From Desulfosporosinus meridiei DSM 13257 (GTDB lineage Bacteria > Bacillota > Desulfitobacteriia > Desulfitobacteriales > Desulfitobacteriaceae), in the NCBI RefSeq assembly GCF_000231385.2, contig NC_018515.1, positions 880,001-944,000 on the forward strand: a stretch of 64,000 bases of DNA. Direction: 5' to 3'. A model generated the notes under the pieces. That model worked only from the letters and a program-made list of their open reading frames with translations. It did no database searches and had not been told where the DNA came from. Of the stretch, positions 17,364 to 25,277 are shown in pieces. The translations under genes and the position numbers were made by a program. Position 1 is the stretch's first letter. The number at the start of each line of letters is the position of its first letter.

Positions 17364-18017
17364 ATGGAGTTTGATTTGCATACTCATACCAGTCAAGGTT
17401 CAGCTTGCAGTCGTATGAACATTTGGGACTTGATTCAAGCAGCGTGTCAGAAGGGTCTAGACGGCATTTGCGTTACAGAGCATGATTATTGTTGGGATTC
17501 AAGAGAATTGGCCAAATTTAGTGCTGAAAGTGGTATACAAATTTATGGTGGAATAGAACTAAGTACCTCAGTAGGGGAAATATTGGTATACGGAGTTCAC
17601 CAATCATTATTAAATCTTCGCGATGACTTACCCAGGTTAGCACAATTTGTGCATGACTCGAAAGGCGTGATGGTTGCTGCTCATCCCTTTAGAGCTGATT
17701 TTGCCTATTCCGTATTTTCAAGGGAAGAACGTGGCTTGGAGTCAATCGAAGTGGAGGTGATGTGCCGGAGGCCAATATTTGACTTTGTAGATGCTTTAGA
17801 AGTTTACAATGGTAGAAGCAATTGGCAGGAAATCCGCGCCGCAAGAAATGCTGTGAGCATCTTAGGTAAGATTGGAACCGGAGGAAGCGACGCACACAAT
17901 ATCCTCAGTGTGGGATCTTGTATAAGCGTGTTTGAAGATTCAATTCGTAATGAGGCCCAATTGATAGCTCAGTTGCGAAAAGGACGTATTCGAGCAAAGA
18001 AAAAGGAGGTTACGTAA
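17364..18017 (+). CDS. PHP-domain metal-dependent phosphoesterase-like protein
   Basis: PHP-fold protein of 217 aa. Metal-binding motifs are visible: DLHTHTS at residues 4-10, TEHDYC near 37, AAHPFRADF near 105, and GGSDAHN near 178. These are the ligands expected of a trinuclear PHP phosphoesterase. The ATG at 17364 follows GAAGGA with seven-base spacing; an upstream TTG at 17349 sits too close to its GGGAGG. It is the first gene behind the sigma-54 promoter, and its stop overlaps the ATG of the next gene (TAATG). The substrate is unknown and the Fe-S neighbours do not predict it. Confidence 0.8.
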   Translation: MEFDLHTHTSQGSACSRMNIWDLIQAACQKGLDGICVTEHDYCWDSRELAKFSAESGIQIYGGIELSTSVGEILVYGVHQSLLNLRDDLPRLAQFVHDSKGVMVAAHPFRADFAYSVFSREERGLESIEVEVMCRRPIFDFVDALEVYNGRSNWQEIRAARNAVSILGKIGTGGSDAHNILSVGSCISVFEDSIRNEAQLIAQLRKGRIRAKKKEVT

Positions 18018-18850
18018 TGTGTTGGGTATGTGATAAATATGGTAATGGGGAAAAGTGGTATCTTAACCCGGAAAACTATGCGCGGCGCCTGTATAAGGTG
18101 CGCAAAGAAGGCAAAGAAGCTGCTGGAGCGGATGCCGACCCACAGGCAGCAGGAATGGGTGCGGGTGTGGTGGCAGAGTTAGTCAAAGCCCGTATCAGTG
18201 GGGATTTGGAGTGGGAAAACGAGATCAAAAGAGATGCCCTAGAACATGCTTATCAGACTCACTTCGGACAAGTGGTTACACTTGATGAATATCTTCAAAT
18301 TCTGGATATTGCCTATCCTTTAGCGAAAATGACCTGCGGATGTCGTCGAGTGCAAAGGGGTATGCCTGATGATGAGAACTTCACCTGTATGGGTATTGGA
18401 CCCGGTATGTATAAATGGGAACGTTGGCCTGAGACTTATCATGGTGGGGTAGAGTTTGTCACACCGGAAGAAGCTAAAGAATGGGCTATGATGAACCACA
18501 AAGAAGGTCGAGTGCAAACTGTTGATGTGTTTGGTACTCCATATATCGGAGGGCTTTGTCAATGCGAGTATCCTGGATGTGTTGCAGTAAGAAATCGAAT
18601 TGACTATGATTTTAAGTTTTTATTGAAAGGGCATTCAGTGGCTAAAGTCGATCGAGAGAAATGTGTTGGCTGTAAAAGCTGCCTAAGTCGTTGTCAGTTT
18701 AAAGCACTAAATCTTGAAGTCTATACGAGCAAAGCGTATATAGATTTGGATCAATGCTTTGGCTGTGGACTCTGTGTGACGGCATGCCCAAGTGAAGCTA
18801 TTGAGTTAGTAGACAGACAAAGTTTGCCTGGATTAGCTGAGAACTGGTAA
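18017..18850 (+). CDS. cysteine-rich protein with C-terminal 2[4Fe-4S] ferredoxin domain
   Basis: A 277-aa protein. The C-terminal 65 residues hold two cluster motifs, CVGCKSCLSRCQF and CFGCGLCVTACPS. The first 205 residues are not a family I recognise but contain ordered cysteines: MCWVC at the start, TCGCRRV near 107, FTCMGIG near 121, and CQCEYPGC near 182. An additional metal site or cluster is likely. It is translationally coupled to the PHP gene and followed by a second ferredoxin. A role in low-potential electron transfer tied to acyl-CoA metabolism is inferred only from the operon. Confidence 0.75.
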   Translation: MCWVCDKYGNGEKWYLNPENYARRLYKVRKEGKEAAGADADPQAAGMGAGVVAELVKARISGDLEWENEIKRDALEHAYQTHFGQVVTLDEYLQILDIAYPLAKMTCGCRRVQRGMPDDENFTCMGIGPGMYKWERWPETYHGGVEFVTPEEAKEWAMMNHKEGRVQTVDVFGTPYIGGLCQCEYPGCVAVRNRIDYDFKFLLKGHSVAKVDREKCVGCKSCLSRCQFKALNLEVYTSKAYIDLDQCFGCGLCVTACPSEAIELVDRQSLPGLAENW

Positions 18851-18866
18851 GGGGAGGGAACTGTTA

Positions 18867-19169
18867 ATGATTGCTCAAATCGGCATTGACTATAACTTAT
18901 GTAAAGATCCCTTGAACTGTCGAAAGTGTTTAAGTGTATGTCCATCAGTGGTCTTCGTTTGCGGACCTACAAAGGTTTGGAAGGGAAGAGAGAGTGATCC
19001 GAGTGAATATCGGATCGTAGGTCGATATTTTGACAAATGTTCAGGGTGTGGCGACTGTGTGAAGGCGTGTCCTATCGATGCTATACAGCTCAGTTTTGCC
19101 CCCCGTGATCAATTAGCTCAGAAATTCAAAGAAGAAAGGGCAGCTCAAATTAAAGAACGCAATTCTTAA
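18867..19169 (+). CDS. 2[4Fe-4S] ferredoxin
   Basis: A 100-aa electron carrier. The first cluster motif is atypical: CKDPLNCRKCLSVCPSVVF has six residues between the first two cysteines. The second, CSGCGDCVKACP, is canonical. A basic insert of about 30 residues separates them, and a charged C-terminal helix follows. GGGGAGGG precedes the ATG. The position directly after the Fe-S protein at 18017 suggests that the two form a relay or one complex. Confidence 0.85.
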   Translation: MIAQIGIDYNLCKDPLNCRKCLSVCPSVVFVCGPTKVWKGRESDPSEYRIVGRYFDKCSGCGDCVKACPIDAIQLSFAPRDQLAQKFKEERAAQIKERNS

Positions 19170-19213
19170 CATTCCGGGAACTGAAACTATGAATTTGAAG
19201 GGGAGTTTTTAGT

Positions 19214-19804
19214 ATGGCTGTGGATTTTAAGGTTTTGCAAAAAATAAAAGGCAACCCTAGCACTGAGGTAGCCCCTGAGCGTAGGTTAAAGATTAACCCC
19301 GGACAGGATTATGTCTATGATTTGCCTAAGGAACTTATTTTTGCTGTAAATGCAGAATTTCCTGTGGAAAGTCTTTTTAACTCGGATAAAGAAATTGGCG
19401 CAGATCTTTTGGAAGAAAAGGGAAAGTATTTTATGGCAGTCCTGATAAAAAACACAGATTCAGAAGTCTTCCGAGATCGGACTGCGGATATGATCGAACG
19501 AGTTGCTGAGCAAACCGGAATTCGTTTTCCTCACGTCTTTGAAAGATATGTTGAGCATGCAATTTTGGCTCTGCGTCCCAGAGATGCTTGGACTGTCACT
19601 GAAGCGACTACAAAGCAATTAAAGGTTCGCAGTTTTAACTGCTCTTTAGGAAAAAGGTTTTCTGAAAAAGGAATTGATTGCCGGTCATTCTGCTTTGCGG
19701 CTTATCAAGCAGCAGCGGAAAAAGTCGGAGTTCCAGTCAATATAACTTGTAATAACGATGCTAACGACGGCGGGCTATGTGAACTCGCTTTTCAAAAGCA
19801 ATAA
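19214..19804 (+). CDS. protein of unknown function, 196 aa, with conserved-looking cysteines
   Basis: I do not recognise this family. The protein is soluble and acidic in its first half. The C-terminal third holds SFNCSLGKRFSEKGIDCRSF with a further Cys two residues on, and later ITCNNDANDGGLCELAF. These five cysteines could bind metal. It has no signal peptide or membrane segment. An AAGGGGAG site precedes the ATG. It sits between the ferredoxin and a helical small protein in the sigma-54 operon, so it is probably part of the same unnamed system. Confidence 0.7.
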   Translation: MAVDFKVLQKIKGNPSTEVAPERRLKINPGQDYVYDLPKELIFAVNAEFPVESLFNSDKEIGADLLEEKGKYFMAVLIKNTDSEVFRDRTADMIERVAEQTGIRFPHVFERYVEHAILALRPRDAWTVTEATTKQLKVRSFNCSLGKRFSEKGIDCRSFCFAAYQAAAEKVGVPVNITCNNDANDGGLCELAFQKQ

Positions 19805-19816
19805 GGAGGCCGAACT

Positions 19817-20014
19817 GTGCACATCGGACATAACGCAGATGATCTGGATCATGAAAGTTTGGCTATGAGGCATCTGGGTGAGGGGATTCTCAAGGAGCGT
19901 GCCGGTTATCTTTATGAAGCTTTAAACGAGTATATGTTAGCCGGTGCCCTTGACCCAGAATCTGAATTCATTAAAGAAAAGCTGAGTGAATTGAAAAGGA
20001 AAATGGGCCTTTAA
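19817..20014 (+). CDS. small helical protein, 65 aa
   Basis: GTG start after AAGGAGG, 12 bases behind the previous gene. The sequence AGYLYEALNEYMLAGALDPESEFIKEKLSEL resembles a single tetratricopeptide-type helical pair, and the N terminus has two His (HIGHNADDLDHE). It is too short for a catalytic domain and more likely an adaptor or subunit of a complex with its operon neighbours. No family is recognised. Confidence 0.65.
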   Translation: MHIGHNADDLDHESLAMRHLGEGILKERAGYLYEALNEYMLAGALDPESEFIKEKLSELKRKMGL

Positions 20015-20057
20015 AGAGAATGGTTATTACCTATTTGGCAAAGGTGGGCAGAGGAGT

Positions 20058-20456
20058 ATGATTAGTAAAGAATTAATCGGCCGCGAAAGTGAAGCAATAG
20101 CTTTAAAAATTAGACTTGAAGACGTACGCAGGTTTGCTGAAGCCATTGGAGTGCGGTTCGATGGCCGAGTTCCTGCTACCTTTGTAGGAACATTGGTTCA
20201 AGCAAACATACCAGGAGTACAATTGCCGACTCCCGGTATGATTCACGGTGAACAAAGAATAACATACTATCGACCGCTCAATGTGGGGGATAGCCTAACG
20301 TATAAGAAGAGCATCAAAGACGTTTACGAAGGTCGCGGCAAGTTCGGGAAGAATACTTTTATTGTGCTTGAAACAACGGGGTATGATTTGACTGGGGAAT
20401 TGGTGTTTTCCAGTAGTTCTGTCCTAATCCAGCCATCTAAGGAGGAAGGGGAATGA
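20058..20456 (+). CDS. MaoC-like hydratase, N-terminal-type half (FAS1-like dehydratase domain)
   Basis: Hot-dog-fold protein of 132 aa. It resembles the N-terminal domain of two-domain MaoC hydratases: it begins with LIGRESEAIALKIRLEDVRRFA, has the VPATFVGTLVQ strand, and IHGEQRITYYRPLNVGDSL where the long hot-dog helix meets the sheet. The catalytic Asp/His pair is not evident, as expected for the non-catalytic half. Its stop overlaps the next gene's ATG by four bases. The two probably form a heterodimeric (R)-specific enoyl-CoA hydratase. Confidence 0.8.
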   Translation: MISKELIGRESEAIALKIRLEDVRRFAEAIGVRFDGRVPATFVGTLVQANIPGVQLPTPGMIHGEQRITYYRPLNVGDSLTYKKSIKDVYEGRGKFGKNTFIVLETTGYDLTGELVFSSSSVLIQPSKEEGE

Positions 20457-20857
20457 AAAGTCTATTAGATTATCAGGTTTCAGATCAACTTCCTGTCCGT
20501 GAATGGATCCCGAGCGATTTGCAAGTTCGCCAGTATGCCGAAGCTTCAGGGGATTTTAATCCTATTCATCTTGATGACGATTATGCACGCCAAGCAGGCT
20601 TGGAGGGAACAATTGTCCACGGAATGTTAACTATGGCCCAAATGGCGGCCATGGTAACAGATTGGATGGGTGAAGAAGGAATTATCAGTAAATTCAATGT
20701 GCGTTTTGAACAAATAGTACGACCAGGAGATATAATTACATGTTCTGGAAATATAAAAGTCCGCTCTGAAAACACCTTGGTTTGTAATTTAGAGGCCTTT
20801 AACAACCAACAGAAACGAGTTATGTCAGGACTAGCACATGTTTCACTCAGGCGATGA
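20453..20857 (+). CDS. MaoC-like (R)-specific enoyl-CoA hydratase, catalytic half
   Basis: Hot-dog-fold hydratase of 134 aa. The hydratase-2 motif is intact: YAEASGDFNPIHLDDDYAR (residues about 29-47) with the catalytic Asp and His, then GTIVHGMLTMAQMAA. It hydrates trans-2-enoyl-CoA to (R)-3-hydroxyacyl-CoA, or dehydrates in reverse. It is the last gene of the sigma-54 operon, coupled by ATGA to the other half-hydratase and followed by a terminator. Confidence 0.88.
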   Translation: MKSLLDYQVSDQLPVREWIPSDLQVRQYAEASGDFNPIHLDDDYARQAGLEGTIVHGMLTMAQMAAMVTDWMGEEGIISKFNVRFEQIVRPGDIITCSGNIKVRSENTLVCNLEAFNNQQKRVMSGLAHVSLRR

Positions 20858-20907
20858 ACGTTCATTCAAGATCCTTGTGTGCGGATTTATATACACTTTA
20901 ACAAATT

Positions 20908-20966
20908 AATGCTCCAGAAACAAAAAAGACTTAGATTAGGTCTTTTTTGTGTTTCTGGGGCATTGA
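20908..20966 (+). terminator. terminator of the PHP/Fe-S/MaoC operon
   Basis: A long stem from 20908 (AATGCTCCAGAAACAAAAAA) to 20964 pairs with a T-rich right arm. It lies 50 bases after the MaoC gene and separates the operon from the activator gene. Confidence 0.8.
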
Positions 20967-21074
20967 TATAGTATAATATTAAGAATATTTAAACTATTAC
21001 CAGAGATTTTCCTTTACTTCAATTGGCTTACTCCTATATAATGATTACAAAATAAGTTTAAATGGGGGATAATC

Positions 21075-22469
21075 ATGAGTGTCGGAGCCCATGCAGTCAC
21101 AACCAGCGATTTTCCACGATGGGATAGAGAACTTTTGTTCCAGATATTGGATAGTATTCATGATGTTGTGCTCGTTATTGATTCCGATACAACGATTGTT
21201 TATGCAAATGAGGCTTATGCAAAAATTCTTGGGGTACCTGTGGCCAAAGTATTAGGACGGAGATTAGATAAAATTGAGCCAAAAGCAGCAGCTATAGAGA
21301 TATTACATACAGGTAAGGCAACCAGTGGCAGAGACTACTTAGAATCTTTAGGTATCGATGTAGTAGGCAGCTCCTTCCCTTTATATAATGGAGAAGTAAT
21401 TATTGGTTGTGTTTCAACATTCAAGAATATAACAGAAGTTGTTCAATTAAACCGTGAACTTCAACAAACAAAAGGTTTGGCCGATTATTTAAAAGAGCAG
21501 TTAGAACAATGGGAACACCTGCCGCTTTCTTTTAAAGAATATGTAGGACAAAATAGAAATGTAAAAGAGACCTTAATCTTGGCAGCTAAGGTTGCCCGCA
21601 CGGATAGTACAGTATTAATCCGTGGTGAAAGTGGTGTTGGTAAGGAAGTATTAGCTAGAGCAGTACATAATAGCAGCCGTCGTAAAGATAAACCTCTGAT
21701 TAAAGTGAATTGTGCTGCAATCCCTGAAGATCTCATCGAGAGTGAACTGTTTGGCTATGAAGATGGAGCTTTTACCGGGGCCAAAAAAGGGGGAAAACTT
21801 GGTAAATTTGAGCTGGCCCATGGCGGTACAATCTTTTTAGACGAAATTGGGGATATGAGCTATACAATGCAAGCGAAATTACTAAGAGTCTTGCAAGAGA
21901 AAGAGTTTGAAAGAGTCGGGGGAACTAAAACTATCAAGGTTGATATTCGGGTGATCGCGGCCACCAACCGAGATTTGGAAAGTATGATTAAACAAGGTAC
22001 TTTTAGACGAGATCTATATTATCGCTTAAATATTGTCCCTCTTAATCTAAATCCCTTACGAGAACGCAAAGATGATATTTTAGCTCTCGCTAAAACATTT
22101 TTAGATCAGTTTGCCCGTGAGGTTGGGCATGAGTTAACTCTCGCTCCCCAGGTTGTTGGTTTTTTCCAAGAGTATGATTGGCCGGGCAACATTCGAGAGC
22201 TGCAAAATGTTTTAGAGCACGCAAGTATAGTGTGCAGTGGCCTGACAATAGAGATGTATCATCTGCCAGGTCAAATATTACCGACGCATGAGGAGCAATT
22301 AAAACAGAAGAAACCTTCTTCGGTTAAAGAAATTGTTGCTTCCGTTGAAAAAGAACTAATCCTCTCAGCCTTAGTAACTCATAAAAACAACCGTACGAAG
22401 GCAATGAAGGCTCTGGGCTATTCAAGGAGAGTATTTTACGATAAGTTACACAGATATGGTATAGACTAA
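21075..22469 (+). CDS. sigma-54-dependent transcriptional activator (PAS, AAA+, Fis HTH)
   Basis: Enhancer-binding protein of 464 aa. A PAS sensor domain covers about residues 15-125 ([20 protein letters not shown]), the AAA+ domain about 150-385, with Walker A GESGVGKE, the sigma-54-contacting GAFTGA loop in [13 protein letters not shown], and Walker [13 protein letters not shown] Fis-type helix-turn-helix forms the C terminus ([21 protein letters not shown]). There is no receiver domain, so the PAS domain should sense a ligand directly, perhaps an acyl compound or redox state. It lies between two operons that both have -24/-12 promoters, which makes it their likely regulator. Its own promoter looks like a sigma-A type (TATAAT near 21036). 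Confidence 0.93.
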   Translation: MSVGAHAVTTSDFPRWDRELLFQILDSIHDVVLVIDSDTTIVYANEAYAKILGVPVAKVLGRRLDKIEPKAAAIEILHTGKATSGRDYLESLGIDVVGSSFPLYNGEVIIGCVSTFKNITEVVQLNRELQQTKGLADYLKEQLEQWEHLPLSFKEYVGQNRNVKETLILAAKVARTDSTVLIRGESGVGKEVLARAVHNSSRRKDKPLIKVNCAAIPEDLIESELFGYEDGAFTGAKKGGKLGKFELAHGGTIFLDEIGDMSYTMQAKLLRVLQEKEFERVGGTKTIKVDIRVIAATNRDLESMIKQGTFRRDLYYRLNIVPLNLNPLRERKDDILALAKTFLDQFAREVGHELTLAPQVVGFFQEYDWPGNIRELQNVLEHASIVCSGLTIEMYHLPGQILPTHEEQLKQKKPSSVKEIVASVEKELILSALVTHKNNRTKAMKALGYSRRVFYDKLHRYGID

Positions 22470-22542
22470 CAATGATTTGTGCGTTTTACGCACGGTTTTA
22501 AAATCGAGAATTAAGCTTTGTACCAATTTCCATACAGATTGT

Positions 22543-22584
22543 AAACCTCCAGTCAGGCAAATTTGCTTGACTGGAGGTTTATTT
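22543..22584 (+). terminator. terminator of the sigma-54 activator gene
   Basis: AAACCTCCAGTCA and TGACTGGAGGTTT pair perfectly around a 12-base loop, followed by ATTTT. Confidence 0.85.
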
Positions 22585-22610
22585 TACACTTGGCAGAAAT
22601 AACTTGATAG

Positions 22611-22677
22611 TGCTGGTTTTTTTAAGGGTAACTTTTCCCCGTTTTAAGTAACTAGGAACCCGACTATTGCTGGTTTT
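22611..22677. promoter_or_regulatory. possible activator-binding direct repeats
   Basis: TGCTGGTTTT occurs at 22611-22620 and again at 22668-22677, 57 bases apart. Both copies lie about 90-150 bases upstream of the -24 element, where an enhancer site is expected. No such pair was found before the other operon, so this is tentative. Confidence 0.3.
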
Positions 22678-22761
22678 ACTACTATGTAAGGATGCTAGCG
22701 CTAATGTCTCAATTATTCTAATTTGACCAGTTTGGGAGTTTGTTAAAATAAGTTTCTAATC

Positions 22762-22777
22762 AGGCATGATTTTTGCT
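22762..22777 (+). promoter_or_regulatory. sigma-54 (-24/-12) promoter of the beta-oxidation operon
   Basis: AGGCATGATTTTTGCT keeps GG (22763-22764) and GC (22775-22776) with exactly ten bases between. It lies 67 bases upstream of the crotonase ATG and resembles the 17291 promoter (TGGCATG then five bases then TTGCT). Confidence 0.8.
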
Positions 22778-22843
22778 AGTCTTGAATGCTGAGTCAGTAT
22801 TCAGAAAATTTAAAGAAGTCTATTCTTGTAGGGAGGTAATGAA

Positions 22844-23623
22844 ATGGCTTATGAAACAATCCTTGTAGAAATAGAGGACGGCATAGCAATGCTTACGCTT
22901 AATCGTCCTGCGGTACTTAATGCTCTTAATGATCAAGTTTTCAGCGAACTGGCAGAAGCCGCTGCGAAGATTGCCAATGACCCCTCGGTAAGGGTAATAA
23001 TTATTACCGGTGGTGAGAAGGTGTTTGCGGCCGGTGCGGATATTGGGCAGATGGCTTCTGCTACCGCAGTTGAAGTGACAATTAGTAACAGACCTTCCCA
23101 TCGAGCCCTCCAGATCATTGAAAATATGCCTCAGCCTGTCATTGCTGCCATTGCAGGATATGCTTTGGGAGGCGGGTGTGAACTGACCCTGGTAGCGGAT
23201 GTGCGCATAGCAGCGGACAACGCCCAGTTTGGCTTACCGGAAATAAAGCTGGGCATTCTGCCGGGAGCAGGAGGAACCCAGCGTTTACCTCGTTTAATTG
23301 GTGCTGGTAGAGCAAAAGAACTTATATTCAGCGGGGATTTTATCAAAGCTGAAGAAGCCTTACGCATAGGTCTAGTCAATAAAGTCGTGCCTGCTGATCT
23401 GTTATTCTCTGAAGCTAAGAAAATGGCCAAGCGATTTGCAGATCGAGGGGCTGTGGCTTTACGTATGGCTAAATCCTCTGTGAATGAGGGGCTTAGAATG
23501 GATCTTGAAGCAGGGCTGCAGTATGAACATAAGTGTTTCAGCCTTCTTTTTGCAACTGAGGATCAAAAAGAAGGGATGAAAGCTTTTTTGGAAAAGAGAC
23601 CGGCAAAATTTCTGGGCCGTTAG
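22844..23623 (+). CDS. enoyl-CoA hydratase (crotonase family)
   Basis: Crotonase-fold protein of 259 aa, the normal length. It has the oxyanion-hole segments EKVFAAGADIGQM (about residues 58-70) and AIAGYALGGGCELTLVADVRIA (about 98-119), and the catalytic pair of Glu in PEIKLGILPGAGGTQRLPR. It hydrates 2-enoyl-CoA to (S)-3-hydroxyacyl-CoA. It is the first gene behind the sigma-54 promoter at 22762 and has a GGGAGGTAATGAA start region. It is complete and typical. Confidence 0.93.
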   Translation: MAYETILVEIEDGIAMLTLNRPAVLNALNDQVFSELAEAAAKIANDPSVRVIIITGGEKVFAAGADIGQMASATAVEVTISNRPSHRALQIIENMPQPVIAAIAGYALGGGCELTLVADVRIAADNAQFGLPEIKLGILPGAGGTQRLPRLIGAGRAKELIFSGDFIKAEEALRIGLVNKVVPADLLFSEAKKMAKRFADRGAVALRMAKSSVNEGLRMDLEAGLQYEHKCFSLLFATEDQKEGMKAFLEKRPAKFLGR

Positions 23624-23711
23624 GAATCTATGAAGAAATACTTAATGGGTTAGATTGTTTAGAAAATCCTGTCGATTTTAAAACTAACCATAAATTGAAA
23701 GGGGTTTGAAT

Positions 23712-25190
23712 ATGAGGACTAGAGCTCAGTATATTGAGAGATTAGGAAAGATGAACAACAACCTCTATTGCAATGGACAGAAAATGGATAGGCTTGATGA
23801 GCGTCAAGAAGGAACGATTAATGTTATGGGCTTAACCTTTGATGCAGCTTGGGATCCGGCTAGTAAGGAACTATGTACTGTGACATCTCATCTTACCGGA
23901 GAAATTATTAATCGTTTCAACCATATTCATCAGAGCGTAGAGGATCTGCATAAAAAGCAAGATATGACACGATTTATGTGTAATAAGGTGGGGCAGTGTA
24001 TTCAAAGGTGTATGGGAATAGATGCAGCTAATGCCATTAATGCCGTTTCTTACGAAGCACAAAAGTCACCAAAAGCTAAAACCGCTTATCATGATAACTG
24101 GCTTAAGTGGCTGGAAAGATTTCAAAGGGAGGATCTAGTCGCAAGCTGCGCCCAGACCGACGTTAAAGGTGCTCGTCTTAAACGGCCGGCTGAACAGGAA
24201 GATCCGGACATGTACGTGCATGTGGTGGAAGAAAGGAGCGACGGCATCATAGTTCGTGGTTCTAAAGTCCACATTTCTGAAGCCTCCATCTCTGATGAAA
24301 TCCTGGTTGTTCCTAATCGGGCTCTCAAAAAGGGTGAAGAAGCTTATGCCTTGGCTTTTGCTGTACCATCTGATTACGAAGGAATAAAGCAGGTTGTTCA
24401 TATACACAATCCTCGTAAGCGTGACCATTATGAGAGGGGAATTGAGTATGGCTATACCGATTCTTATATCATCTTTGAGGATTGTTTCATTCCTTGGGAA
24501 AGAGTTTTCCTATGTGGGGAAGTTCAGCACGGAGGTATTGCTGCTCTTTTGTTTGCCTTGTTCCATAGGCATTCCTACTCCGGATGTAAGCCGGCCATGC
24601 TCGATTATGTCATCGGTCTGAGCGGTCTGGCAGCAGAAATTAATGGTATTGAGAATACGCCCCATGTGCGTGAGATGTTATCGAAACTAATCATGACGGG
24701 TGAACTGGGTTATGCAGCAGGTTATACTGCTTCTGATTTAGGTAAGCCTGAAGTCTATATTCCAGGTGTGGGAGTTATGAAGTATGGGCCCGGTGGCTAT
24801 ATTCCCAATTCAATCTATGCCAACGTAGGCAGGTGTCTAACCGGGGAGGCAGTTTTCCATGAGCAAGAAATTCTCTGCAATATTGCTGGTGGTATGCCGG
24901 CAACCTTCCCTTATGAAAAAGACCTTGCAAATCCAGAAACTAAACAATTGTTGGAAAAATATCTGAACAGAAATCCGAAAATCCCCATTGAGGATCAAAT
25001 CAAGTATTGGCTGAATTTTGTTGACTTTGGACTTTCCAGTTTTTCTGGGCCTACTCAATATGGTGCTTATCATGGCGGTGGATCGCCAATTATGGAGCAG
25101 ATTGCCATTACATCCCAATATGATCTTGAATCAAAAAAGGATATTGTGCGGGCAATTGCAGGTATGTCAGCAAGGACTACAAAAAAATAA
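23712..25190 (+). CDS. abfD: 4-hydroxybutyryl-CoA dehydratase / vinylacetyl-CoA delta-isomerase (AbfD type)
   Basis: Oxygen-sensitive [4Fe-4S]/FAD enzyme of 492 aa, which converts 4-hydroxybutyryl-CoA to crotonyl-CoA and isomerises vinylacetyl-CoA. The cluster ligands known from the Clostridium aminobutyricum enzyme (Cys99, Cys103, His292, Cys299) appear to be kept: CIQRC at about residues 96-100, and H-x6-C in HRHSYSGCKPA near 290. This separates it from the related flavin 4-hydroxyphenylacetate hydroxylases. The ATG at 23712 is chosen for its spacing from GAAAGGGG. Its place inside a beta-oxidation operon would feed 4-hydroxybutyrate or a 3-enoyl-CoA into the pathway. Confidence 0.88.
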   Translation: MRTRAQYIERLGKMNNNLYCNGQKMDRLDERQEGTINVMGLTFDAAWDPASKELCTVTSHLTGEIINRFNHIHQSVEDLHKKQDMTRFMCNKVGQCIQRCMGIDAANAINAVSYEAQKSPKAKTAYHDNWLKWLERFQREDLVASCAQTDVKGARLKRPAEQEDPDMYVHVVEERSDGIIVRGSKVHISEASISDEILVVPNRALKKGEEAYALAFAVPSDYEGIKQVVHIHNPRKRDHYERGIEYGYTDSYIIFEDCFIPWERVFLCGEVQHGGIAALLFALFHRHSYSGCKPAMLDYVIGLSGLAAEINGIENTPHVREMLSKLIMTGELGYAAGYTASDLGKPEVYIPGVGVMKYGPGGYIPNSIYANVGRCLTGEAVFHEQEILCNIAGGMPATFPYEKDLANPETKQLLEKYLNRNPKIPIEDQIKYWLNFVDFGLSSFSGPTQYGAYHGGGSPIMEQIAITSQYDLESKKDIVRAIAGMSARTTKK

Positions 25191-25277
25191 CCGTAAGAAG
25201 AGGTATTCTTATACGAAAGATTTCAGAGTTTTATCAAGAAATGTAGTAATAATGGCTAAACAGAGAGGATGGTTGCC

